Below, one piece after another: positions 25,449-33,532 of a stretch of 64,000 nt of DNA; position 1 is the first letter of the stretch, and every line of letters begins with the position of its first letter. The position numbers and the translations under genes were made by a program. The notes under the pieces are model-generated. The model saw only the letters and a list, made by a program, of their open reading frames with translations, had not been told where the DNA came from and ran no database searches. The stretch is from Rothia mucilaginosa ATCC 25296. Lineage in GTDB: Bacteria; Actinomycetota; Actinomycetes; Actinomycetales; Micrococcaceae. The stretch lies in contig NZ_ACVO01000003.1 of assembly GCF_000175615.1 (NCBI RefSeq), forward strand, positions 1 through 64,000. The letters run 5' to 3'.

Positions 25449-26345
25449 GTGAGCAAAAAGCCCGCGAACAACAACCTGCCCTCCCTGCAGGAACTTCAGC
25501 AGATGCAGCGCAACCTGCCCAAGCTGCCCGATTCGATGGACCCGCAGAAGAAGCGCCTCATTTATGGCCTGCTCGCCCTGTTCGCCGTGATCGTGCTGAT
25601 TATTGGTCTGGTCTACGTGAGTAAGAACGGTGTGGACGGGCTGCTCGGTTCGGATACGACGACCTCCGCCACCGATGAGGAAGAAACCACCGTTGCCACG
25701 GAAACCCTCGCCGAGGTCAAGAACCCGTACAAGGCGGTTGATCCCGCGACCGCGCTCGCACCGGATCTGGCGACCGCGAAGAGCGAGCTGGCGTCCCTGC
25801 AGGTGAAGGAACGCGCATCGAAGGCTGGCTACTCTCGTGATCAGTTCGGTCCCGCCTGGGATGATGTTGACGGCAACAAGTGCAATACCCGTGACGACAT
25901 TCTGCGCCGCGACCTGACCAATGTTCGTTTCAAGGTCAGGACCCACGCATGCACCGTGATTAGTGGCACTCTGAACGACCCGTACACCGGCAAGACCATC
26001 GAGTTCAAGCGCGGCAAGAAGACCTCCTCGGCTGTGCAGATTGACCACGTGGTGGCTCTTTCGAACGCATGGCAGACCGGCGCGCAGGATTTGACCGCAG
26101 AGCAGCGCCGCCAGCTGGCGAACGACCCGGAGAACCTGCTCGCTGCAGACGGCCCGGCAAACCAGCAGAAGTCCGATGCGGACGCCGCCGACTGGCTGCC
26201 GAGCAACACCGCCTACCGCTGCACCTACGTGGCACGCCAGGTGCACGTGAAGGCGAAGTACATGCTGTGGGTGACCGCGGACGAGAAGAAGGTTATGGAG
26301 CGCGTCCTCAACTCTTGCAAGGACACGAACCCCACTAAGAAGTAG
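25449..26345 (+). CDS. Membrane-anchored HNH nuclease (DUF1524/GmrSD C-terminal type)
   Basis: A 298-residue protein with a short cytoplasmic N-terminus, one membrane helix (about 37-57), an acidic Thr/Glu linker and an exported nuclease domain. The HNH features are QIDHVVALSNAW (D199, H200) and NDPENLLAADGPANQQKSD with DWLPSN after it, typical of secreted DUF1524 nucleases. Paired cysteines (C145, C168; C258, C290) suit an extracytoplasmic domain. It could degrade DNA outside the cell or process DNA for uptake; the role is inferred. GTG 25449 follows TTGGAGAACCC. The stop is repeated 17 nt downstream. Confidence 0.82.
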   Translation: MSKKPANNNLPSLQELQQMQRNLPKLPDSMDPQKKRLIYGLLALFAVIVLIIGLVYVSKNGVDGLLGSDTTTSATDEEETTVATETLAEVKNPYKAVDPATALAPDLATAKSELASLQVKERASKAGYSRDQFGPAWDDVDGNKCNTRDDILRRDLTNVRFKVRTHACTVISGTLNDPYTGKTIEFKRGKKTSSAVQIDHVVALSNAWQTGAQDLTAEQRRQLANDPENLLAADGPANQQKSDADAADWLPSNTAYRCTYVARQVHVKAKYMLWVTADEKKVMERVLNSCKDTNPTKK

Positions 26346-26362
26346 CCCCGACCAAGAAGTAG
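26331..26362. repeat. Duplicated stop region of the HNH gene
   Basis: CCCACTAAGAAGTAG (26331-26345) and CCCCGACCAAGAAGTAG (26346-26362) are near copies; the first ends with the gene's stop codon. Confidence 0.7.
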
Positions 26363-26392
26363 CTTCCCGGCACGCACGCAAAAAGCATAAAG

Positions 26393-26434
26393 AAAACCGC
26401 CCCGCACCCTGAGTTTAGGGTGCGGGGCGGTTTT
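26393..26434. terminator. Bidirectional terminator
   Basis: A perfect 18-bp stem (26393-26410 with 26417-26434), 6-nt loop and T-run on both strands. It serves the HNH gene on plus and tRNA-Arg on minus. Confidence 0.9.
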
Positions 26435-26440
26435 TACATG

Positions 26441-26516
26441 TGGCGCCCCAGGAGGGAATCGAACCCCCGACCAAGAGATTAGAAGGCTCCTGCTCTATCC
26501 TCTGAGCTACTGAGGC
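26441..26516 (-). tRNA. tRNA-Arg(TCT)
   Basis: A 76-nt cloverleaf with acceptor GCCTCAG/CTGGGGC, D arm GCTC/GAGC, anticodon loop CTTCTAA (TCT) and GGTTCGATTCC in the T arm, with CCA encoded. The last anticodon-stem pair is a C-U mismatch. Confidence 0.93.
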
Positions 26517-26576
26517 CTTCCTCTAGGGTACATGAGAATTTATGCTTCTCATGCACAGCACATCTCACGCGGGGGG

Positions 26577-26612
26577 GGGCTGTTCCACTGAGCTACCCAG
26601 CCAGGCTGGCGA
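26577..26612 (-). pseudogene. Truncated tRNA-like relic
   Basis: The minus strand reads GGCTGGGTAGCTCAGTGG, a normal tRNA 5' end through the D loop. It then runs into a 9-base C homopolymer (G on plus, 26571-26579) with no anticodon or T arm. An 8-bp hairpin follows at 26531-26553. Confidence 0.45.
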
Positions 26613-26626
26613 ACTATGAGTTCGCG

Positions 26627-28300
26627 CTAGGAGCCTACCTTGGCGGCTTCCCGTTCTGCCTTCTTCACCTCGCGGCGGCGTGCACGGCGGCTTGATGCGC
26701 CGGGGAACAGCTGCCACCACAGACGGATGGTGGTGCGGCGAATCTGCGTGGGGTGCAGGCTCACGTACACCAGGCGGCGGGTTGCCAGGTCGAGGGCGAC
26801 CAGGTAGATGATGTAGCCCAGGCAGATGACCGTCGCGATGAGTCGTCCCATGTCCTGGTTAAAATCGCGCAGGTAGGGTGAGACGTTCAGCTGGTCGCTC
26901 ACACCATACGCCATGAAGAACAGCGTGGTGATGAAGTACCACATGAGCTGGAAGTGCGAGCGCAGGCCGGTTGCGGCGAGCATCGGGATCGCCCAGAGCA
27001 GGTACCAGGGCTGAATCATGGGGCTGCACAGGAGCATGAACAGGATCGCGAGGCCGGCGTGGCGCACGATGTTGCGGTCGCGTCCAACGAATGCCATGGC
27101 TACTGCGCCGAGCATGCCGATGCCCTTGCCGACGGTTTCGATGAGCTTGCGGATGACCTCGAAGGCGTCGCCCTGAACGAACAGGGATGCTGCACCAATG
27201 ACCAGGCCGAAGGGGGTGTACCAGATGTACTGGCCGCCGGTGGTGGACAGTGCCTTAATCCAGCCGAATTCCAGTCCGGTCACCCAGCCCATGAGCGCCA
27301 TTTCGGCGAGCAGCAGCACACCGGAGAGCGCCCAGAAGATGAACTTGCGCGGCCAGGAGGCGTTCTTACCCGCCCAGAGCAGGCCCACGAAGGGCAGCAC
27401 CACGAGGGCGAGCGGCTTGACGGCAACACCGAGGGCTACGAAGGTCACGCCGAGCGGGCCGCCCCACCAGGTGTCGCGGTAGCGCTTGGCGTAGTAGAGG
27501 CCGCCGAGCATGAACATGGTCATGAGCGAGTCGTTGTGGCCGCTGGCGATGAACGATGCGATGAACAGCGGGTTCGGGCCGATCTGCCAGAGGGCGCGGA
27601 CCTGGTTGAAGCCGTGTGCCTTGGCGAGTTTTGCCACGTAGAAGAGGATGCCGATGACCGCGAGCACGGAGAGCAGGCGGAAGTAGAAGAGGGAGAGGTC
27701 GATGTTTTCCCCCGCCAGGCGCACAATCCACTCTTCGAGCTTGAGGGAGACCGGTCCGTACGGAGGCGGGGATTCCGCCCACATGGGGTCCGCACCGTTC
27801 TGCATGAAGTTCGAGATTTCGGAAACGCCATGCTTGTACGGGTTGAGGCCGTGCGCCATGACCATGCCCTGACCGTAGTAGGAGAACATGTCGCGGCTGT
27901 AGATGGTGAACGCGAAAATCTGCGGCAGGGACCAACTGGCGGTGACGGCAATCATCCACCGCATGGCGTTGGGTTCGTTCCAGTCGCCCATTTTCTGGTA
28001 GATTCGCAGCCATTCACGGCACATGATCATAGCGCCGAGGGCGAGCAGAATAATGCCGGTGATGACCCATGCGGCTTCGAATCGGATGGCTCGAATAATG
28101 TCGTAGCGCCAGAAGCTGGAGCTGTCGGCGAGCCAGCCGACGGCGTAGGAGCCGAGGGTGACCATGATGGAGCCGATGGTGCCGATAATCACCGTGCGCA
28201 GACGGTGGTTATTGACGTAGTCCAAGAGTTTGGGTGAGAGAGGTGCGTCGTGTGCGCCGGGGGTGGTGAGCCGGTGTGCTAGCTCCTTTGGTGCGCGCAT
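26627..28300 (-). CDS. Polyprenol-phosphomannose alpha-1,6-mannosyltransferase, MptB-like
   Basis: A 557-residue membrane protein with about 13 hydrophobic helices and a basic C-terminus. The motif TIYSRDMFSYYGQGMVMAHG followed by LNPY is characteristic of MptA/MptB-type GT-C enzymes, which add mannose from polyprenyl-phosphate to lipomannan/lipoglycan chains outside the membrane. ESPPPYGP and HNDSLMTMFML are further conserved loops. The exact acceptor cannot be read from sequence. ATG 28298-28300 with GAAAGGGAGTT is chosen; the open frame extends further upstream without conservation. It is divergent from orn across 238 nt. Confidence 0.86.
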   Translation of the reverse strand: MRAPKELAHRLTTPGAHDAPLSPKLLDYVNNHRLRTVIIGTIGSIMVTLGSYAVGWLADSSSFWRYDIIRAIRFEAAWVITGIILLALGAMIMCREWLRIYQKMGDWNEPNAMRWMIAVTASWSLPQIFAFTIYSRDMFSYYGQGMVMAHGLNPYKHGVSEISNFMQNGADPMWAESPPPYGPVSLKLEEWIVRLAGENIDLSLFYFRLLSVLAVIGILFYVAKLAKAHGFNQVRALWQIGPNPLFIASFIASGHNDSLMTMFMLGGLYYAKRYRDTWWGGPLGVTFVALGVAVKPLALVVLPFVGLLWAGKNASWPRKFIFWALSGVLLLAEMALMGWVTGLEFGWIKALSTTGGQYIWYTPFGLVIGAASLFVQGDAFEVIRKLIETVGKGIGMLGAVAMAFVGRDRNIVRHAGLAILFMLLCSPMIQPWYLLWAIPMLAATGLRSHFQLMWYFITTLFFMAYGVSDQLNVSPYLRDFNQDMGRLIATVICLGYIIYLVALDLATRRLVYVSLHPTQIRRTTIRLWWQLFPGASSRRARRREVKKAEREAAKVGS

Positions 28301-28538
28301 AACTCCCTTTCTGTCTGCATCGTCGTTCTGGTTTTTATCATACCGGAGCCCTTGGATGCACTTACGAGAATCACTGTTGCGAAGGCGGTCGTGGACGTTC
28401 CTCAAGGGCACGCAGAGGGGTGCAGTTCTCCCCCATTGCCGCTGTTTGCGCATCCGCCTGTGCCGTCTTGCACCATCTTGTGCCCTTTTGTGACGTGCTG
28501 CCCGCCGGGCCGGCGGCATTTGGGGGTAGAGTGGGAGG

Positions 28539-29225
28539 GTGAGTATTTCTAGTGAACGTATTGTATGGATTGACTGCGAGATGACCGGCCTGGACGTGGA
28601 GAATGACGCTCTCGTCGAGGTGGGCGTTCTGGTCACGGATGCCGATTTGAACATTCTGGGTTCTGGCGTTGAGTTCGTCATCAAGCCCGGTGATGAGTCT
28701 CCTGCCGGTGCGCTGGAGAACATGAATGACTTTGTGCGGTCGATGCATGAGGCGTCGGGTCTGCTACCCGATATTGAGCACGGTGTGTCGATGGATTACG
28801 CGCAGGAGCAGGTGCTTCGTTACATCAAGAAGTATGTTCCGGTGGCGGGCAAGGCGCAGCTGGGCGGCAACTCGGTGGGCATGGATAAGCGTTTCTTGGA
28901 GCGCTACATGCCCGAGGTCATGGCGCACCTTCACTACCGCGTGATTGACGTGTCCACCATTAAGGAACTGGCGTCGCGCTGGTACCCGGCGGCTCGTCAC
29001 AGCGCCCCGGCGAAGACCGGTAACCACCGCGCACTGGGTGATATCAAGGACTCGATTGATGAGTTGAAGTATTACCGTCGCGCTATTTTTGTGCAGCAGG
29101 GCCCGGATGCGATTGCGTCGGCGCAGATTGCGCGTGAGGTGGAGGCTGAGCGTGCCGCACGCGAGGCTGCTGAGCGCGAGGCTGAGGCTTCCGTTTCTGA
29201 GGCGGCTGAGGCATCCGAGGCGTAA
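28539..29225 (+). CDS. orn: Oligoribonuclease
   Basis: A DEDD 3'-5' exoribonuclease (228 aa) that degrades 2-5-nt RNAs and pGpG. It has WIDCEMTGLD (D12, E14), GNSVGMDKRFLERYMPE and the HRALGDIKDSIDELKYYR box. The family usually ends near residue 180-200; here an Ala/Glu-rich tail of about 35 residues is added. The start GTG 28539 lies 6 nt after a TAGAGT hexamer, with the purine run between them. It may therefore be translated from a leaderless transcript, although GGGAGG is itself SD-like. Confidence 0.94.
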   Translation: MSISSERIVWIDCEMTGLDVENDALVEVGVLVTDADLNILGSGVEFVIKPGDESPAGALENMNDFVRSMHEASGLLPDIEHGVSMDYAQEQVLRYIKKYVPVAGKAQLGGNSVGMDKRFLERYMPEVMAHLHYRVIDVSTIKELASRWYPAARHSAPAKTGNHRALGDIKDSIDELKYYRRAIFVQQGPDAIASAQIAREVEAERAAREAAEREAEASVSEAAEASEA

Positions 29226-29330
29226 GCACGACATGTAACGAGCATCACGGCTTTTCAACTTGGCAGGTTTCTGAATCTCCTGTACAGTAGTATCCGTTGC
29301 ATATCGCAAGGGAAACCAAGCGAAGCACAT

Positions 29331-29404
29331 GGTGGTCGTAGCTCAGTTGGCAGAGCGCCTGGTTGTGGTCCAGGAGGTCGCGGGTTCAACCCCCGTCGAT
29401 CACC
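29331..29404 (+). tRNA. tRNA-His(GTG)
   Basis: A cloverleaf with acceptor GTGGTCG/CGATCAC, anticodon loop TTGTGGT (GTG) and GGTTCAACCCC in the T arm. G at 29331 is the extra G-1 typical of histidine tRNAs, pairing with C73. CCA is not encoded. Confidence 0.95.
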
Positions 29405-29536
29405 CCGATGGAAAGGGTCGTTATGGTTATCCGTAACGGCCCTTTCGCTTACCCTCAATCCGGTTCACCCGCACACGGTGTACCCTGCAAGTTCCCGTTC
29501 AACAGTTCCCGTTCAACACAAGCAAAGGATGAAACC

Positions 29537-30109
29537 GTGGCTATTCGCCCCATCGTTATTCACGGCAACCCCGTTCTGCACCGCCCCGCGGCACCCGTCA
29601 CCGAGTTTAATGATGAGCTCAAGGAACTCGTGGCTGACATGTACGAAACCATGGACGCATCCAACGGTGTGGGCCTGGCGGCACCGCAGATTGGTGTGGG
29701 CCTGCGCATCTTCACCTACAAGATGGAGAATGAGGACGGCGTTCCCCCGCGCGGCTGCATCATCAACCCGGTACTGACCCTGGGCAAGATTTCTACCGCT
29801 GACCCGGACCCGTACGAGGAGGAAGAGGGCTGCCTGTCCTTCCCTGGTTACGGCTTCCCCCTCAAGCGCGCCGAGTGGGTGACCGTGAATGGTCTTGACG
29901 AGCACGGCAACCCCGTCCACTTTGAGGCGACCGGCTGGTTCGCACGCTGCATGCAGCACGAGACTGACCACCTGGACGGCAAGCTGTACGTGAACCGTCT
30001 GAACAAGAAGTGGACCGGCAAGATGAAGAAGGTCGTGAAGAAGGAAGGCTGGACCGTCGACGGTAACTCGTGGATGCCCGGCGTGGATCCGGATCCCTTC
30101 GGCCACTAA
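29537..30109 (+). CDS. def: Peptide deformylase
   Basis: Removes the formyl group from new N-terminal methionine (190 aa). All three motifs are present: GVGLAAPQIG, EEGCLSFPG (metal ligand C99) and QHETDHLDG (H141, E142, H145). The start is GTG 29537-29539 (MAIRPIVIHGNPVLH), with GCAAAGGATGAAACC upstream; the longer open frame begins inside tRNA-His and is rejected. A strong terminator follows. Confidence 0.95.
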   Translation: MAIRPIVIHGNPVLHRPAAPVTEFNDELKELVADMYETMDASNGVGLAAPQIGVGLRIFTYKMENEDGVPPRGCIINPVLTLGKISTADPDPYEEEEGCLSFPGYGFPLKRAEWVTVNGLDEHGNPVHFEATGWFARCMQHETDHLDGKLYVNRLNKKWTGKMKKVVKKEGWTVDGNSWMPGVDPDPFGH

Positions 30110-30151
30110 TTACGAGCTCTTCTGAAGGTCAGAGGCCTTTCGAGGAGTTTA

Positions 30152-30200
30152 AAACGAAGACCGCGAATGCACTCTAAAAGCGCATTCGCGGTCTTCGTTT
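30152..30200. terminator. Bidirectional terminator between def and rnpB
   Basis: A perfect 19-bp stem (30152-30170 with 30182-30200) with T-runs on both sides. It closes def from the left and rnpB from the right. Confidence 0.88.
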
Positions 30201-30239
30201 TCCATCAGCCGCTGATATTTTTCACCGGCTAACGGTAGC

Positions 30240-30653
30240 GTGAAACGGGTCATCCTATGAGCCGGGTTCTGTCTAAAACGCCGCCCGAAGGGGCGTTTTG
30301 AGGCAATCATCTATCTAGAACGTACGTTGCCGCACGTCTCAAGCAGCCTACCCGAATACGCACCCCACCTCCGTGAAGGAAGCTGACGGGGATCGGGCGC
30401 ACTACCCTACCATGGCGTATTCTGTTTGACCTTGCTCCGAATGGGGTTTACCTAGCCGGGCACGTCACCGCGCCCGCTGGTGGTCTCTTACACCACCCTT
30501 TCACCCTTACCGCGGCGAACCGCGGCGGTTTACTTTCTGTGGCACTGGCCTGCGGGTTACCCCGAGTGGATGTTATCCACCATCCTGTGCTGTGGAGCCC
30601 GGACTTTCCTCGAAGCACGTGTGCCTCGCGATTGCCCAGACGGCCCGTTTCAC
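30240..30653 (-). ncRNA. rnpB: RNase P RNA (type A)
   Basis: The minus strand contains GAGGAAAGTCCGGGCTCCAC near the 5' end and the universal 3' block ACAGAACCCGGCTCATAG. Terminal helix P1 is formed by GTGAAACGGG/CCCGTTTCAC (30644-30653 with 30240-30249), which sets the ends at about 414 nt. It is the catalytic RNA that matures tRNA 5' ends. A TATAAT at 30661-30666 lies 7 nt upstream. Confidence 0.95.
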
Positions 30654-30660
30654 CCAACCC

Positions 30661-30666
30661 ATTATA
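30661..30666 (-). promoter_or_regulatory. -10 element of rnpB
   Basis: A perfect TATAAT seven bases before the predicted 5' end of RNase P RNA. No good -35 hexamer is visible. Confidence 0.65.
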
Positions 30667-30703
30667 CGCACACCCTTGGAGGTGGCTATTTCCCGGGTTC
30701 GCT

Positions 30704-30806
30704 TCGCGGGTACACGGGGGTACACTAGCGACCTCGCGGGCACGCTGACGTCTCGCAACTACACTGCGCCTCGTAGCTACACTGCGTCTCGCGGGTACAC
30801 TGGAGA
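30704..30806 (+). repeat. 18-nt degenerate tandem repeats carrying TACACT hexamers ahead of yaaA
   Basis: TACACT occurs at 30721, 30760, 30778 and 30796, the last three exactly 18 nt apart, within units of the form GCNNNTACACTGCGNCTC. The last TACACT lies 6 nt before the yaaA ATG and could be its -10 element. Confidence 0.65.
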
Positions 30807-30807
30807 G

Positions 30808-31599
30808 ATGCTGATTCTTCTTCCCCCGTCTGAAGGTAAGACCCCCGCCCCGGCTGGCAACGCGCCCGTATGCTTCGCTGACCTCTCGTTCCCTGAGCTG
30901 ACCGCCGAGCGTGAGAGCGTCCTGGAGGAGCTGGCGGCAGTTAGCTCGGGCCCCGATGCTCTCACGGAGCTCAAGGTGGGTGCATCCCTCGCAGCAGAGG
31001 TGGAACGCAATACCCGCTTGCTGACCGAACCGGCACAGCCCGCAATCCGCACCTACACGGGTGTGCTCTTTGAGGCGCTGGATTATGCGAGCTTCTCCCC
31101 CGCCGAACGCGATGCCGCGCACTGGTCGCTACTGATTTCTTCGGCACTGTGGGGTATTCTGCGCCCCGAAGACGCAATCCCCGCCTACCGCCTCTCGATG
31201 GGCGTGAAGCTGGGATCGGTGGGTGCGCTCGCCTCCTTCTGGAAAGGTGCGCTGGGTACCACACTGGAAGCGACTGCGAGGGACCAGCTGATTCTAGATT
31301 GCCGTTCTGCCGCCTACGCAAAGTCGTGGGTGACTCCCCCGTCGCAGACTCTGGCGGTTCGTGTGGAGCGTGTGGCTGCTGATGGTTCGCGTAAGGTCGT
31401 CTCGCACATGGCGAAGCATTACCGCGGCCTGTTTGCACGCTACCTGATTCAGTCGGGTTTGGCGGCTCGTCCAATTGATGGCTCTACGGCTGGTATTGCC
31501 GAATTTTTGGAAGCGGTCAGCGAGGATTGGTCGGTGGAGTGTACCCTGCCGACGGCGCGTAAGGCGGGTATTTTGACGCTGCTGGTGCATGAGCAGTAG
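30808..31599 (+). CDS. yaaA: YaaA-family (UPF0246) peroxide stress protein
   Basis: A 263-residue cytoplasmic protein. It starts with MLILLPPSEGKTPAP, the family signature, and has TGVLFEALDYASFSP, SALWGILRPEDAIPAYRLSM and SHMAKHYRGLFARYL. In Escherichia coli YaaA lowers free iron under peroxide stress; the role here is by homology. ATG 30808-30810 is taken because the signature starts there. The GGAG is only 2 nt from the ATG and TACACT only 6 nt away, suggesting a leaderless mRNA. A terminator lies at 31738-31770. Confidence 0.9.
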   Translation: MLILLPPSEGKTPAPAGNAPVCFADLSFPELTAERESVLEELAAVSSGPDALTELKVGASLAAEVERNTRLLTEPAQPAIRTYTGVLFEALDYASFSPAERDAAHWSLLISSALWGILRPEDAIPAYRLSMGVKLGSVGALASFWKGALGTTLEATARDQLILDCRSAAYAKSWVTPPSQTLAVRVERVAADGSRKVVSHMAKHYRGLFARYLIQSGLAARPIDGSTAGIAEFLEAVSEDWSVECTLPTARKAGILTLLVHEQ

Positions 31600-31737
31600 G
31601 TTGCCCAACTATTTGTTTCCGCTTATTTTTTGCATCATATTGAAAATTTTTTAACTATTTTTCTAGTGGCTTAAATCTGTATTACCCCTTGTAAAACCAC
31701 ATTTCCCCACATTTTAGGGGTAGCTTTTGATGAGCAG

Positions 31738-31770
31738 AGAAGGCGGTTAGTGTCCAACTATCCGCCTTCT
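31738..31770 (+). terminator. Terminator downstream of yaaA
   Basis: AGAAGGCGG/CCGCCTTCT (31738-31746 with 31762-31770) followed by TTTTGCG, about 140 nt after yaaA. The remaining gap up to 31975 is AT-rich and probably holds the promoter of the next gene, with a TAGCGT hexamer near 31932. Confidence 0.8.
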
Positions 31771-31975
31771 TTTTGCGAGTAAAAATGTTTATAGTATTAA
31801 ACGGCTCGCCATTGATGGTGGGTATTTCACTCACAAACACTCATATTCTCAACTCAGCACACATGGAAACACGTCACGCCACGTACGTATAGCAAACGAC
31901 TAGAGGCTTACCCAATGGTTATTGGTTTGCTAGCGTAGAAGTAACCACTCAGAAACACATCGATGGGACAACGTT

Positions 31976-33046
31976 ATGTCTACTTTTTCCTCTCGTCGCG
32001 CCCTCATTAAGGGTGCGGCAGCGCTAACAGTCGCCGGCGCGTTGGGCGCACACCATGCCGGTGAGCAGGGCGCTCAGGCTGCCACCTTGGACGTTAAGAC
32101 TACTCCGCTGACGTTCAAGATTACTGAGGCGTCGTTTGATATTAGCGGCTTCAACCTCAGCTACGAGATTACCGGCCTGCAGGCCGTGATTGATAGCGGC
32201 CTGTACACCCCGTACATTGAGGTTGGCTACTACACCAAGGAGAAGGGCTTCACCCAGTTCTATTTCTTCTCTCTTGAGCCGAAGAAGCGCATCGAGAATG
32301 ATGTCTACATTAGGCATCACGTCATTGATCCTGAGATCACCGGTGGCCCGAATGCAGACTTTGGTGTTCGCCTGTCTCTTCGTCCGCGCCGTGAGCAGTA
32401 CACCATTCTGCGCACTCTTGAAGTTCGCCCCAAGATTGACACGGAGTTCGCGTGGGCACCTTTCATTGTGGACATTGATATGGATGGCGAGTACGCCCCC
32501 GATATCTACAGGTCATGTAAGGCAAAGGTTCTGCTGCTCGATAAGGAACGTTGCTTCTACCCTAAGCGTGCGGTGACCCGCGGCGACCTGATGGATGCAA
32601 TCTACCGAGGCGCCCGCTCGCCGAAGGTGAAGCTTCCTGTGCGTTCTCCTTTCCCGGATTTGTCCCCGAAGGATGAGCGTTACCCGGCGTATATTTGGGC
32701 GTATCAGAACGGTCTGACTTCCGGCTGGTCTGACGGTAAGATGCACCCGGAGGCGGTGGCTAGCCGCGCTACGATGGCTGCGTTCTTCTACCGTTACTTT
32801 ATGCTTACCCCCGGTCGTCGTTCTTATTGGTTCCGTCCCACTACCCCGCAGGATATGAAGCCGGGTGCCCCGTTCTACACCGAGTCGGTGTGGCTGCACT
32901 CGTCGGTGAATATCGATACGAGATATCACTATAAGAGCAAGGATTTCCGTCCGACCAAGACTGCTACCCGCGAGGAGCTGGCTCGTGTCCTGTCAATGCT
33001 CGACATGCTTGACACCATCCCCAACAGCCCCTATATCGATGATTAG
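31976..33046 (+). CDS. Tat-exported SLH-domain protein (array gene A)
   Basis: A 356-residue exported protein and the first of fourteen SLH genes. The N-terminus has a twin-arginine motif (SRRALIK, from residue 6), a hydrophobic stretch and AQA before the likely cut near residue 35. Its paralogues have ordinary Sec signals. Residues about 36-185 form a beta-rich domain I do not recognise. Residues about 195-356 hold SLH-like repeats: AVTRGDLMDAIY, SPFPDLSPKDERYPAYIWAY, NGLTSGWSDGKMHPEA, then a weaker third unit ending TREELARVLSML. SLH domains bind secondary wall polymers, so surface attachment is expected. No LPXTG motif. The start follows GATGGGACAACGTT. Confidence 0.85.
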   Translation: MSTFSSRRALIKGAAALTVAGALGAHHAGEQGAQAATLDVKTTPLTFKITEASFDISGFNLSYEITGLQAVIDSGLYTPYIEVGYYTKEKGFTQFYFFSLEPKKRIENDVYIRHHVIDPEITGGPNADFGVRLSLRPRREQYTILRTLEVRPKIDTEFAWAPFIVDIDMDGEYAPDIYRSCKAKVLLLDKERCFYPKRAVTRGDLMDAIYRGARSPKVKLPVRSPFPDLSPKDERYPAYIWAYQNGLTSGWSDGKMHPEAVASRATMAAFFYRYFMLTPGRRSYWFRPTTPQDMKPGAPFYTESVWLHSSVNIDTRYHYKSKDFRPTKTATREELARVLSMLDMLDTIPNSPYIDD

Positions 33047-33138
33047 GATTCGGCAGGTGCCTTGAACCGTACGGTTGCCCCTGCGTGTTTTAGCTTGGGT
33101 TGACTTCTAAGAACAGCAGCTGAAGATAGTGGCTATAG

Positions 33139-33173
33139 AAGGGGCGGTGAGAGTTTTTCTCTCACCGTCCCTT
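33139..33173 (+). terminator. Terminator after array gene A
   Basis: A 15-bp stem with one wobble (33139-33153 with 33159-33173), followed by TTTTTGTG. Confidence 0.82.
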
Positions 33174-33355
33174 TTTGTGTGCCCGTTTTCTGGTACTGGC
33201 GCTGCTGGGTGCCGTTTTTAGCGTTGGTGATGCTTCCATTTTTGTCTCTCTATTGTGTGGTCTTTTTGGGGTTTGGGCTTTGTATAAAACATGGGCGTAA
33301 TTTTTGAATTTTTTGTCTTATAACTCTCTTCGACATGTTTTTTCTCGTGTTTTCA

Positions 33356-33385
33356 TTGAATGTTCGAGTCAGGGGTTGGTAGGCT
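33356..33385 (+). promoter_or_regulatory. Promoter of array gene B
   Basis: TTGAAT and TAGGCT are 18 nt apart. The TAGGCTGAGA block resembles the TAGGGTGAGA promoters of genes I-N. Confidence 0.5.
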
Positions 33386-33532
33386 GAGATTGCACTTCAG
33401 CATGCTGCCGCTTCGGGTTCTCTACGATATGGATTCGGTGTGGATTCGGTGCGGTGGACTGTCACTCATTTATCCTCTCAACTTCTTTTCTCATTCGTCC
33501 TCTTTCATGCAGAAAATTCAGATTGGATAATG

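Noticed and set aside
29363..29536. N-terminal extension of def
   Set aside because: It would start inside tRNA-His; the deformylase begins at GTG 29537 with AAAGGATG upstream.
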